A program made the translations under genes and the position numbers. A DNA stretch of 64,000 nt from Saururus chinensis (taxonomy: Eukaryota; Streptophyta; Magnoliopsida; Piperales; Saururaceae): NCBI GenBank assembly GCA_035235625.1, contig CP141144.1, positions 25,479,014 to 25,543,013 of the forward strand. The letters run 5' to 3'. The notes beneath the pieces are model-generated. The model had not been told where the DNA came from and made no database searches. It worked only from the letters and a program-made list of their open reading frames with translations. Below, piece after piece: positions 12,530 to 24,289 of the stretch (its first letter is position 1; each line of letters opens with the position of its first letter).

Positions 12530-14490
12530 ATGGATCATGCAGAGCCTTGTTACGAGCCAAGCCCGAGTGACACTTCTTTACTCGTAGAGTAGGAGTCACA
12601 TAGGTCTGCTGCTATTTGGAGAGGAGAGGTATGATAACTTTTTTAAAATTTGTTTTATTTGTTTTGGTTGATATAGTACGACATGTTATAATTTTAAAAT
12701 TTATTATAGGACCCCGGGTGCCTTGAGTGCACCGAATATTTTAAATATCTCCGCCATTGGCCTATAGATGAGCGTATATTACCTTATATCGAGCGAGTGG
12801 GATTCAGCCATTTCATTCATCTACAGTATGTTCGTCTCGATCGGCCTCTATTGACAGCTCTTGTTGAGAGATGGAGGAGGGAGACACAGACGTTTCATTT
12901 GTCATATGGAGAGATGTCCATCACGCTCATGGATGTGGCAGTTCTATTAGGACTCCGTATTGATGGATGTCCGGTGACAGGCACAACAAGAGGAGCTCAT
13001 ATGGATATATTAGTTAGACTTCTTGGTAGAGCTCCTCCTACTACAGTGATGTGTGGTAGCCGAGTGAGCCTACGATGGCTCTTACATGAGTTTCGTGAGC
13101 TCCCAGCCGATGCTACAGAGATAGTTATTGAGCAGCATGCACGAGCCTATATATTGCATTTACTTGGAGCCACCATATTTGCGGATACCACGAGCAACCA
13201 CGTGCATGTTTCGTATCTCTCTCTCCTTGCCGACTTTGACATGGCTGGCACTTATTCATGGGGCAGTGCTACTTTCGCATTCTTATACCGAGAGTTAGGA
13301 AAGGCATGTCAGGCCATGACCTCGGGGATTGGGGGCTGTCTGACTCTTCTTCAGGTAAATAATTGTATAATTTTACTTGGTGTTTTAGTCACGTATAATT
13401 TTTTAATTCTAATATTTGTTATCGCTATTTTATGACATAGTTATGGTCGTGGGAGCACTTACACGTCGGCCGACTAACTGCTGAGATGGGTTGCTTGGTC
13501 GAGGGTGCTCCATTAGGGGTGAGGTAGGTTGTATTTATGTTTACCACATTACTTTTTAAGCAACGTTTTATGTACATATGCTGAACTCATTTCTTAAATT
13601 TAACTCCTTAAGGTGGAATGTTCGGAAGAAGAGAACCGAAAATCAACAAGGACTCCTCCGTTTGTATAGAGGGGAGTTAGACCACCAGCTGCCATACTAG
13701 GTAATTTTATTACCGTGTTGAACTTTTTTATGTAATGAGTTTAAAAAATTTTGTCGTTATTTAAACTAACTTATCTTTATATATTGTATAGATTATTTGG
13801 CAGCCATACTCGGAGGACTTGTTGGCTGTGATACCTCCACTCTGCACTGACGGTCGAGAGATGTGGCTTTCTCGAACCCCTCTCATATGTTATGAGATTA
13901 TAGAGATGTATGTGCCAGATCGTGTAATGCTCCAGTTTAACCTGGAGCAAGGGGTCCCACCTTCTACTGTCGAGTTTGTCCATCACATCACTCGACAGGG
14001 CCGCCATATTACCGACTGGGCTATATATCATGCGTATTTGAGTGATGCACTTGTCACCTGTACTTCACGCGAGGACTTAGCAGCAGCATGTGAGTCGGTG
14101 ATTAGAGCGTCTAATGATGTCCTTCGTAGCTTGCCACTACTTCATTCGGTGATCACGGATGTTCATCGAGATTATCCTGTCGACGAGGCCGCTCAGACGC
14201 AGCCGATGCACTCTTCATGCCCTGATATTCCATCATCATCAGCAGCATATAGCTCTCCTCCAGGTTCATCATTTCCAGACACTACACATGTCACTCATCC
14301 AGATCAGATTTTATATTATAGACGACATTGGCCAGCTCGTATTATACCATTTATTACTTATGCTGAGCCGGAGCCCGAGTAGGAGCCTGACATGGAGTCG
14401 CAGCCCGAGCCCCAGTCGGAGCCAGAGCCAAAGCCACAGCCAGAGGTAGATCATGAGGAGCTCGTACACCACCGTCGAGGACGAGGTTGA
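12530..14490 (+). pseudogene. plant mobile domain (PMD, MAIN-like) gene, decayed
   Basis: Five exons joined in phase: 12530-12628, 12710-13354, 13441-13523, 13613-13700 and 13792-14490, all with GT-AG introns. Residues match the PMD family (MAIN/MAIL1, 'PP7 long form homolog'): LTALVERWRRETQTFHL, ITLMDVAVLLGL, GCPVTG, GSRVSLRWLLHEF, YSWGSATFAFLYREL, then LWSWEHL at the next exon and WQPYSEDL and LIPLICYEIIEMY-like sequence in the last. The C-terminus is a Pro/Glu repeat ending in Arg/Gly. Three in-frame TAG codons are seen: in exon 1, at the end of exon 4 and near the C-terminus (14,380). At least the exon 4 one fits a CAG-to-TAG change. In hosts PMD proteins act in the nucleus in silencing and genome stability; what they do for a transposon is not settled. 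Confidence 0.85.
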
Positions 14491-14714
14491 GGACGAGGAT
14501 GAGGACGTAGGAGATTATGATATTACTTGTGATGTATTGTATATGATGTACTTTACTTATATTTGTTATGGTGATATTCGTGATAGTGATATTTATTATG
14601 GTGATATTTGTTATGGGTGGAATGAATGAAGTTGTACATATACATCTATGTTTTGAATGAATGAATAGGGACAGGTGATAAAATTAGTTTTAAATAGTAA
14701 TTTTAAAAAAAATT

Positions 14715-15149
14715 TAATTTGATTTTGTCGTTCAGAACGATGAAATCAACTTAAGCTGATTTCGTCGTTCAGAACGACGAAATCAGTGTTGTTCCGCCAC
14801 CGAAGGGCAAAATTAGCCAAGTGTGGTGGTTTCGTCGTTCAGAACGACGAAATCAACTTAAGTTGATTTCGTCGTTCTGAACGACAAAACCGGGTCAAGT
14901 AATTAAAGGTTTCGTCATTTAGAACGACGAAATCGTATTAAAACCAATTTCGTCATTTAGAACGACGAAATCGTATTAAAACCAATTTCGTCGTTTTAAA
15001 TGACGAAATCAATTTAAAACAAAAAAAAAGCCACGCTAGCGCCAACTACTTGGTTGGCGCCTGCGTGGCAAAAACGAACACCACTTTGGGAAATATTTCT
15101 CAAAGTGATATATTTTGGTAATTTTTTTTATTATTTTAATAATTTTTTC
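14715..15149 (+). repeat. MULE right terminal inverted repeat
   Basis: Inverse partner of the left TIR. It contains about seven hairpins of the type TTTCGTCGTTCaGAACGACGAAA between 14,721 and 15,010, several perfect, so it has more units than the left end. The stretch 14,491-14,714 between the PMD stop and this repeat is simple tgatattngttatggtgata sequence with no gene. Confidence 0.85.
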
Positions 15150-15160
15150 TAAATTATAAA
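15150..15160. repeat. MULE target site duplication, right
   Basis: TAAATTATAAA, identical to the copy at 8,526-8,536. It marks the right end of the element. Confidence 0.7.
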
Positions 15161-15515
15161 TAAATAATTAAATAAATAATATTAAAAATATATTTCAGAA
15201 AATGTCGGAGAGAAAAAATTAACTTTTAGAATAGTGTTATAACAGCCTCCTCCCTCCAACCAACATGGTGTACGATGCACATGTAACTTGAGTTTCATGT
15301 TTTCTCCCACCAAATATATTTCGTAGGCTGCATGGATCTCATGCAATCCTTAGCCTGGGCATCTAGCCGTGCGTGTGACGACGGGTGGAGAGGAAGAAGC
15401 GATTTGTGGTGGAGGTGTCCCGGAGAAACAAAGCAACAGTGGGAGAGAAGTGATATGCGACATAGGAGCCGGGAGTAGGGGTGGAATCTGGAGGCATGGG
15501 GGGATAGCAGGGAGG
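15161..15515. other. right flank of MULE, no gene
   Basis: AT-rich sequence then a G-rich stretch. Before the MULE inserted, this should have been directly upstream of the HASPP28 promoter. Short overlapping frames have no recognisable domain. Confidence 0.4.
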
Positions 15516-16231
15516 GGGCGGCCTTGGGCAAGCAGGACAGGGCAGAGGTAGGTGTCTGGCCACGGTGAGGAGGCAGGCAAAGACAACGGTAACAGCGGCC
15601 GGCCATATCTCTTCTTCTTCTTCTTCATGTCTTGGTTTTTTCACTAGAAAACCACAATCTGAAGTGTACGTCTTGAGTGTTGGTGGCTGATGGTGTCTGT
15701 GCAAATGTGAAAAGGGAGCGAGTACAGGCAGAAACATAATCGAAGAGATAGCCAGTGACGAAGGGCTGCATATTTTTTAGGGGAGGATGAGGGCCCATCC
15801 TGTTCTCTCACTGACTGGTGGGTAGAGACCTTAAGAGATCCTTGCCCTGAGTGGTGATGAGAAGGTGCAAATTGGTAGGTGGTGGAGGTCGGCCAACGTG
15901 AAGAGTACTCTCCGGCCACGTACTTGTATTGAGCCAGGTGTGTTGGGTCAGTGGGATCATACCCACAAAACCGGAGCACAGAGAGAGTGAGCCGGTTTGA
16001 GAGAGTGACATGAGAGGGGAAGAAGTTAGGTGACCCACCTAGGTGGGACGCGAATCTGTTGGGGAGGGTATTTTGCTCAGCACCGATTGGCCACCAATGG
16101 GTGCCTTCCACGTCACAAGGACTAGCAGATTCACAGAGACGCTCAAATTGGATGGCATTTGGGTTCACAGCGACACGGAACCGGGAATTGGTTCAAGTTC
16201 ACGGAACTGGGATTTGGGTCATGTTTAAATT
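15516..16231 (-). repeat. 716-bp duplicated segment, copy 1
   Basis: About 99% identical by eye to 17,618-18,336 (about five substitutions and a 3-bp indel). A minus-strand frame of 174 codons is open in both copies, but I see no known domain, start context or splice signals, so I do not call a gene. Parts of it recur in inverted orientation at 18,740-18,870 and 19,150-19,285 (words gtgacgtggaag, attggtggc, cagattcgcgtc). Confidence 0.85.
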
Positions 16232-17617
16232 TTTATATGCCTTTTTACCTTATTTGCTAGTATAGATTAGGTTAATTTAGAGTTAATTATGGTTTATTTA
16301 GATTAAGATAGATATTAGTATTTTAGTTTAATTATGAATAATTTTGTAGTTATTAGTTGTTTAGACATGTATTTATATCAAGATGGAATTTTAGTTACTT
16401 TATACATGTCTAAAATATGGTATTTTATGTTTTGTAGGTAAAGTGCGCTTATCGAAGTACTTGGACGATGTTTGAAATGCTTGAAAATAGTCTTCACATG
16501 CTTTAAAGTGATTTGGACAACTTTTCGGAGTTATGAACAAGTTAGAAATTAATATGGACACGAAGGAAAGCTTAATGAACAGAGTCCAGGAAAACAGAAA
16601 CACTGTAGCCGATCGATCGGGCATGCATGGCGATCGATCGGGATAACGTGAAATCAGATGAAAATACAGTGTAAGCGATCGATCGGGCATGTAGGGCGAT
16701 CGATCGGCATAACGTGCAGTTTCCTTGTTTGACCCAAATTCCAATCCTTTTCATATTGGACTTCTTCCTACGGATCTTATGCCTATAAAAAGACATATTT
16801 GGCTTAGAATTGGGGGATTCCAGTAGATTTTCTTCAGAGAAAAAGGAAGAAGAAGATGGAAGAGAACTCAAAGCTTTCAATGGAGATTCAAGTGCTTTCT
16901 TCTACCATGGAAGGCTAGACTTTTCTTTTACTTAGGAGTTGATGAAGCTATAGATAAGTTTCAGTTTCTTTTCTTTTTAATTTAGATCTCAGTTGTGAAT
17001 GATGACAATTGTATGATATGGATTTCCTTTTTAATGGAAGAGCTTTTCATGTTTATTCAAATCTATATTGATTTATTGTCTTGTAGATGATAGATTGATA
17101 TGGTTTTGATATTTGCATCGATTCTAATTTCTGTGATTTAGATGAGATGGTCATACAATAGTTTTAATGTTCAGATAATTAATGACTTGGATGAGTTATA
17201 CTAAGATTAGACGGGTCATGCCTATAGTTAGTTTAGTGTAGATGATTCGTGCTATTGTCGAAGATAGTTCATGCCATGGAAGTTAATTAATGATTCTTTT
17301 TGAAGTAATTCTAGCTTGTAGCTGAGAATACTTGTTCATGTTCACACTAGATTTAGATTAAGAGTTAAGGAATTGTTATGGTTCTATAGTGGATTCAATT
17401 TCCTAAGTAAATTCCATCATATTAATCTCTTACTTTTAAACTAGTTGATTTCTTTCTTTTGCTTAATTTAAGTTTAAGTTTGTTTTAGTTTTTAATCAGC
17501 AAATTCCTTTTTAGATTTAGTGATAATCCATCCGTCCCTGAGGTTCGACAACCCTTAAATACTTATCCTAGTACAATTACCTTGTACACTTGCAAAGGGT
17601 TTAATTATAAACGATCA
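16232..17617 (+). mobile_element. LTR-like segment between the 716-bp copies
   Basis: 1.39 kb with the texture of a plant LTR: a downstream stretch gtccctgaggttcgacaacc, then cttgtacacttgc, as in R/U5 ends of gypsy or related LTRs. No gag-pol is present. It carries two tandem 68-bp units, each with paired CGATCGATCG motifs (16,610-16,715). The ends do not show a clear target duplication; its right edge abuts the second 716-bp copy and may be truncated. Confidence 0.4.
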
Positions 17618-18336
17618 GGGCGGCCTTGGGCAAGCAGGACAAGGCAGAGGTAGGTGTCTGGCCACGGTGAGGAGGCAGGCAAAGACAACGGTAACAGCGG
17701 CCGGCCATATCTCTTCTTCTTCTTCTTCATGTCTTGGTTTTTTCACTAGAAAACCACAATCTGAAGTGTACGTCTTGAGTGTTGGTGGCTGATGGTGTCT
17801 GTGCAAATGTGAAAAGGGAGCGAGTACAGGCAGAAACATAATCGAAGAGATAGCCAGTGACGAAGGGCTGCACATTTTTTAGGGGAGGATGAGGGCCCAT
17901 CCTGTTCTCTCCTCACTGACTGGTGGGTAGAGACCTTAAGAGATCCTTGCCCTGAGTGGTGATGAGAAGGTGCAGATTGGTAGGTGGTGGAGGTCGGCCA
18001 ACGTGAAGAGTACTCTCCGGCCACGTACTTGTATTGAGCCAGGTGTGTTGGGTCAGTGGGATCATACCCACAAAACCGGAGCACAGAGAGAGTGAGCCGG
18101 TTTGAGAGAGTGACATGAGAGGGGAAGAAGTTAGGTGACCCACCTAGGTGGGACGCGAATCTGTTGGGGAGGGTATTTTGCTCAGCACCGATTGGCCACC
18201 AATGGGTGCCTTCGACGTCACAAGGACTAGCAGATTCACAGAGACGCTCAAATTGGATGGCATTTGGGTTCACGGCGACACGGAACCGGGAATTGGTTCA
18301 AGTTCACGGAACTGGGATTTGGGTCATGTTTAAATT
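17618..18336 (-). repeat. 716-bp duplicated segment, copy 2
   Basis: Second copy of 15,516-16,231, 719 bp because of a ctc insertion. It joins the LTR-like segment on its left at gggcggcc and runs into the fold-back region on its right. High identity means a recent event. Confidence 0.85.
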
Positions 18337-19290
18337 AATAGACACAGAACTGGGAACCCGGTTTTCTAACCAAGATAGAACCAGGTTATGAAAACCCGCC
18401 TCTCATACAGAAGACGCGAATCAAGAAGCTCAGAAAATGCCCGATTTTTTTTCCCGCCTCTGGTACTTGCTCCCTTCGAGTCAACTGTCGCCACCGGAAC
18501 TATCCACTGCAGCGCCTCCCTCTTGATTGCCACCGAAACTGTCAACTGCAGCACCTCCCTTTCGATCGCCACCGGAACTGTCTCTTGCAGCGCCTCCCTT
18601 TTGATTGCCACTGGAACTGTCCCTTGCAGCGCCTCCCTCCTTGTCCACTACATAGACTCGACCTTGACCAAATCCCCGCCGAAAAACTAGTTAAAAGAAC
18701 ACAGGAGAGAAGATCGGGAGAAAAAGCCCAAACTTTTTGATACCGTGACCCAAATCCCATCTCCGTTACTTTCAGCGAGAAGGGAGGATAGTGACGTGGA
18801 AGCGGTTCATTGGTGGCTAATGGGTGCTGAGCGAGAAGCCCTCCCCAGCAGATTCGCGTCAAGGAGGGAGGCGCTGCAGTGGACAATTCCGGTGGCGATC
18901 AAGAGGGAGGTGCTGCAGTTGACAGTTCTGGTGGCGACCATCGACTAGGAAGGAGCAGGTAGGAACTCCTATGGACAGTTCCGGTGGCGACCGTCGACTA
19001 GGAAGGAGCAGGCAAAAAAAAAGTCAGGGCTTTTTCTGGACTTTTTTCTCTCCCGTCTTCTTTTAACACTGGGTTTTCTCTGTTAGTTTCAGAGAGACGG
19101 ACCCGGTTCTGTCTCTGTTAGAAGAATCGGGTTCCGTCTCTATTAATTTGATACCGTGACCCAAATCCCATCTCCGTTACTTTCAGCGAGAAGGGAGGAT
19201 TGTGACGTGGAAGCGGTTCATTGGTGGCTAATGGGTGCTGAGCGAGAAGCCCTCCCCAGCAGATTCGCGTCCACCTAGGTGACGTGCAAG
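18150..19290. repeat. fold-back region with 39-bp minisatellite
   Basis: The left arm (about 18,150-18,360) is inversely repeated at about 19,110-19,290; the word gatttgggtca..ttaaattaatag is matched by its reverse complement around 19,140-19,165. A further same-orientation relative of the right arm lies at 18,740-18,870. Between the arms, 18,487-18,643 holds four units of about 39 bp (gccaccggaactgtc..tgcagcgcctccct), and inverted copies of the unit lie at 18,866-18,990. The result is a large imperfect palindrome. No transposase is present. Confidence 0.7.
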
Positions 19291-20008
19291 GTGTAGTGGG
19301 AGATTTCAGTTGTACGTGAGTGGGAGACAAATTATCCCACATCGACCCATATACTCATCTCTTACATGAAAGGCAAAAAATACAGAAGGTGATATTGGCA
19401 TAAATTTTCTCCCTCTCCAACGAGAACAAGTGAAGCAAGCCGTTTTTCTCCTTGCTTTTGGTGCATGGTGATCAAAGTAAAAATGATGCTTTTCTTAAGG
19501 CTTTACACTCAATCTCTCTTATATTCTATTAAGTTTTTATTTTCCTTGGAGCCTTATCTTTAGCTAATTTTCCACTAAAGTGGCTAAAGAAAGAAGGGCT
19601 TTCTCTTGGATTTAAGAGAAATGATACATCAAAGAGGTAATTTTGATTTCTCTTATTTATAATTAAAAAAAAATATGTTTAATATTGAGTGATTGGTCAC
19701 ATCATTGGGGCTCAGTCCCTAAAGGTCAAATAGTTCTTAATTCATGTTTTAATTATTATTAATCTTGAAGTTTTAAATTAATATACTGCATATATGCATG
19801 TTCTTATTTTGAATGTATGTAAATTAATTATGAGGGACATAAAGGTTCAATTTTTATGTATCCACACGTCGGACTCATTATCAAGCTTCCTCTACTGTCA
19901 CCCAACAAGGTGAACCTCATAGACGTCCATCGAGTTATGGCCAAAAGACTAGAAGGATGGCGAGAGGAGTTGAAGCAGCTCTTGAAGCTGATTCTCACAT
20001 GGCTATAA
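19291..20008. other. unassigned flank of copia element
   Basis: Contains tatcccacatcgaccc near 19,335, a word common at plant LTR R/U5 regions. At 19,866-20,003 there is a coding-like frame (RRPSSYGQKTRRMARGVEA), which I do not recognise and which could be a fragment of a host or element gene. Confidence 0.3.
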
Positions 20009-20285
20009 TGTTAAAAGTGGGTCATAGGTCAAAGGATATTTTGTAATTTTCATAACTTTCCTGGGTAGTTTGCTTATATAATGTCACATTGTATGCTTAA
20101 GGGTTTTGTTATTGCTACAGTAAACATCCGGCTGAGTGAGAAGTGAGCCGTCATTGCAAAACAGTAAAAAATAGAGTGTCATCTTCTTTGTGTTGTCCAT
20201 CTTCTCACCAATACCTCCCTTTGATTTACCCTATTAAAAACCATATTCATTATATTTCTTTCTCTTTCTCTCATCCTCTCCAACA
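20009..20285 (+). repeat. copia 5' LTR
   Basis: Starts TGTTAAAAGTGGGTCATAGG and ends in ctctccaaca just before the primer-binding remnant. It contains a tttaccctattaaaa-type AT-rich stretch. Length about 277 bp. Confidence 0.75.
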
Positions 20286-23200
20286 AATTTGGTAGCTGAG
20301 GGCAAATATCAAATCTATTAGATTTCCCAAAATCACCATAGCCTCATGTTCAAGTTCTTCATCAGAGGAGCTTCTATTGTCGATGTTCGACAGGGAAAGC
20401 TACAATTTTTTGTGCATATAAATGAGGACTCTCTTCATATCTAAAATTCTATGGGAGTATGTTGAAAAAGGTTATAAAGAACCAAAAAATGGAGAAAACC
20501 TAGCCACTTGGGATGAAGAGAAGAAGAAGACATACAAGAGAACAAGAAGCAAGATGCAAAAATCTTATTTTACATACGACAAGCGGTAAGCAAAGCAATT
20601 TTTCTAAGAATCATGGCTTCCACAAAATCTAAAGAAACATGAGAAATTTTGAAGAATGAATTTTAATAAGGGACTAAAAAGGTAATTACTATCAAGCTTA
20701 AAATTTTATGGAGAGATTTTGATAATTTGGTAATGAAAGATAGTGAGAATGTTCAAGATTTTAATTCTAGAGTTGCTACCATTGTTAATCAAATTAGAAG
20801 CTATGAAAATAGTATTCCGAATAAGAAGATTGTGCAAAAAGTGTTAAGAAGCTTGCCCACTAAATTTGAGCATGTTGTGGCCACTATTGAAGAAGAGAGA
20901 GATTTATCAAAATTAAATATGCATAAGTTGATGAGTTCTCTTGAAACTCATGAAATAGAAATGAAGAAGTTTACTCCTTCCTCCATGAAGCAAACTTTCA
21001 ATCGAAATTGACTTTCAAAGAGAAAAAGGAACATGGAGGAAAGAAAAATTTTCAAAATAATTCATTTCAAGGTAGAGGAAAGGGAAACCAAGGAAATGGA
21101 AGAGGTTATGGAAAAAGAAATGCAAATAGAAAAAGTAAATATGAAAAGCAAAACAATGGTTATTTTATTTACAATAAAATAAATCATGTTGCTGATTATT
21201 ATTATTTTAGATGCAAGCACCACACTCATGCTCCAAAGGATTACAAATTTCAAAACAAGGACCAATAACATTTCACCAAAAAAGAGAAGACAAACAAAGT
21301 CATTTGTTCTACTCTTGCATTAACACACAAGAAGAAAGAAATGATATTTGGTACTTAGATAGTGGTTATAGTAACTACATGACACACAATTGGAAAAGCA
21401 TTGTGAAGCTTGAACAAAATAAAAACTCTCAAGTAATAGGAGATAGAAAAATGTAAAAAGTTGAGGTCAAAGGAATCAAGCTGTCCAAACAAAGAAAGGT
21501 GAGTTAAACTCATTTATGATGTTCTTTATGTTCCCGGTTAACACAAAATTTGCTTAGTGTTGGGCAACTTATGCAAAGAGGATATAAAGTGTATTTTGAC
21601 AAAGATGAATGTATTATAATTGATAAAAGCATGCGGCAAGTGATAGCAAAGGTCAAAATGATGCCAAACAAGGTATTTCCATTAGTTATGTCTATTTGTG
21701 CAAGGTATAGAATGAAGGCTATTTATATAGATAACTCTCTATTATGACACTTAAGGTTTGGACATTTGAACTATAGGAATCTCGCTTTGCTCAACAAAAA
21801 GAACATGGTCTTTGGACTTCCAACAATCAACCAAGAAAAAAATATTTGTGAGGGGTGCATATATGGAAAATAACACAGACTACCATTTTCGGAGTCAACT
21901 TGGAGATCAAAAGAACCACTTGAGCTTGTTCATACCGACATATGTGGATCAATAAACACACCATTATTCAATAAGAAAATGTATTTTCTACTCTTTGTAG
22001 ATGATTTTACAAGAATGATGTGGGTTTATTTAATAGATGTCAAATCGGATACATTTTCCATATTTGTGCAATTCAAGATACTTGTAGAAAATCAAAGTGA
22101 AAATAAATTGAAAACTTTGAGGACCGATCGTGGTGGTGAGTTTACATCAAGAGATTTTTGTAATTTTTGCAAAGAATATAACATCAAGAGGGACCTAACA
22201 ACTAGCACACACCTCAACAAAATGGTGTAGTAGAGAAAAGAAATAGAACCATTGTGGAGATGACAAGAAGCATGCTCAAAGGGAAGAATCTTCCAAACCA
22301 ATTTTGGGCGAAAGCCATTAATACGGCCACCTACATCATTAATTGGTCTCCAATAAAGGTAGTTTGAAATATGACACCATATGAGGCATAGCATAAGAGA
22401 AAACCATAAGTAAGTTACTTCAAAAAATTTAGATATATTGCTTATGCTCATATTCCTACACAAAAGAGAAACAAGTTTGATGAGAAAGAATACAAATGCA
22501 TCTTCATTAGATATAGTGAAAAATCCAAGGCCTATAGGCTTTTCAATCTTAAAATTAAAGAATTTGTGATTTCAAAAGATGTAATCTTTGATGAAGAATG
22601 CTCATGGGACTTTGAAGAAAGCAATAGTGGATTTTCAAAAGTGTATGTAGAAGAAGAAAAAGAATCAAACATCAAATGGTTCACAATCACAAGAGCATGA
22701 AACTCCTCTTACACATTATGACCCAAGGCAAGATTCAAATATATGACAAATTAATCCAAATAATGTGGATAGTGATTTACCTCTAAGAAATGTATGTTCA
22801 TTTCAATAAATTAATGATGAATGTGATGTTACATTTTTTTCTTGTGATCCAACAAATTTTGAAGATACTTCAAGAGAAGAAGTTTAGATAGAAGTAATGA
22901 ATAATGAAATGAATGTGATTGGAAAAATAAGACATAGGAGTTAGTTGATAAACCTTAAGAAAAAGATGTGATTGGCTTGAAATGAGTGTTCAAAATAAAG
23001 TTCAATAAAGATGGCTTAATTTAAAAACACAAAGCAAGGCTAATTGCAAAAGGGTAATCATAACAACTCGGCATTGACTTCAATGAAACTTATGCTCCCG
23101 TTGCAAGAATGAAAACTATAAGAATTGTTCTTGCACTTTTAAATGTAGAGCTTAAAAAGAGGTCTATGTTGAGCAACCACAAAGATACAAAGTCAAAGGA

Positions 23201-24289
23201 AATAAAGGGAAAGTCTACAAACTCTATAAAGCCTTGTATGGACTCAAACAAGCTCTAAAGATTGACAAGTATTTTAAACAAAATGGATTCCAAAGAAACC
23301 CAAGTGAGTCATCTCTCTATGCAAAGAAAGAATATGTATGATTTTATCATTGTTTGCCTTTATATTGATGATTTGATTTACACTAGCAATAGTCTAAGGA
23401 TGATAAAATAATTCAAGTACACTATGAAAAAAGAATATGAGATGACCGATTTAGGACTCATGACATACTTTATTGGGATTCAAGTGAAACAAAAAGATGA
23501 TAAAATATTCTTATCTCAAGAAAAGTATATTGATGATTTGTTGAAAAAGTTTAATTTGACTAATTATAAAGAAATTGTTACTCCTATGACTATGAATGTG
23601 AAATTGTAAAAATATGATAGATGCAAATTGGTGGATGAATCCTCTTATAAAATTCTTGTTGGTTCATTGATTTACTTGACAAACACAAGACCCGATATTG
23701 TGCATAGTGCGCGCATTGTTGCTAGGTACATGATCAAATTAAGTAAAACTCATCATGAGGTGGTAAAGAGAATTTTGAGGTATGTGACAGGAGCAAAGAA
23801 TTTTGGGCTGAAATATGAGTGTTAAAAAGAGAATGAATTGATTGGCTATTCCGATAGTGATTGGGCCGGTAGCATTGATGATAGAAGAAGCACTTACGAC
23901 TACATATTTACATTGGTCATCAAAGAAGCAAGACATTGTTACTCTCGCATCTGCCAAAGCCAAGTATATTTCATCTTCAAGTGCATCATGTGAAGTGGTT
24001 TAGTTAAGGAGAATTCTCAAAGATCTTAAGTGTGAGCAAGCATATCTAACAACATTTTTTTGTGACAACATGTTGGCCATTGCAATAACTAAAAACCCAA
24101 TTTTTCATAGAAGGACAAAACACATTGAGTTGAGACATCATTGCATAAGAGAACTAGTGAAGAAAGGTGAAATTGAGTTGAAGTTTATTAAGACCAATGA
24201 TCAATTAGCCGATGTGTTTACCAAAACGGTGACAATTGAAAATTTTATACATTTTAGAAACCTTATGAAAATTACAAATTAAGAAAATG

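Larger units (their letters stand above)
8537..15149 (+). mobile_element. Mutator-like element (MULE) with transposase and PMD genes
   Basis: A 6.6 kb DNA transposon bounded by long inverted repeats (about 350-430 bp) and an 11-bp target duplication. Both ends begin with G and run into AATTATTAAAATAATAA. Inside, in the same orientation, are a mudrA-type transposase (9,589-12,433) and a plant mobile domain gene (12,530-14,490). Both genes carry stops or frame breaks, so this copy is probably not self-mobile, although the overall plan is complete. It inserted about 280 bp upstream of the HASPP28 start codon. PMD genes travelling in plant MULEs are known; the hairpin-array TIRs are less usual. 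Confidence 0.85.

Noticed and set aside
12530-14382. Three TAG codons in the PMD gene as programmed recoding
   Set aside because: The transposase next door is also broken by other lesions; ordinary decay explains all of them.
15644-16168. 174-codon minus-strand frame, repeated at 17,746-18,273
   Set aside because: Open in both copies only because the copies are nearly identical; no recognised domain or splice signals, and pieces recur in non-coding fold-back DNA.
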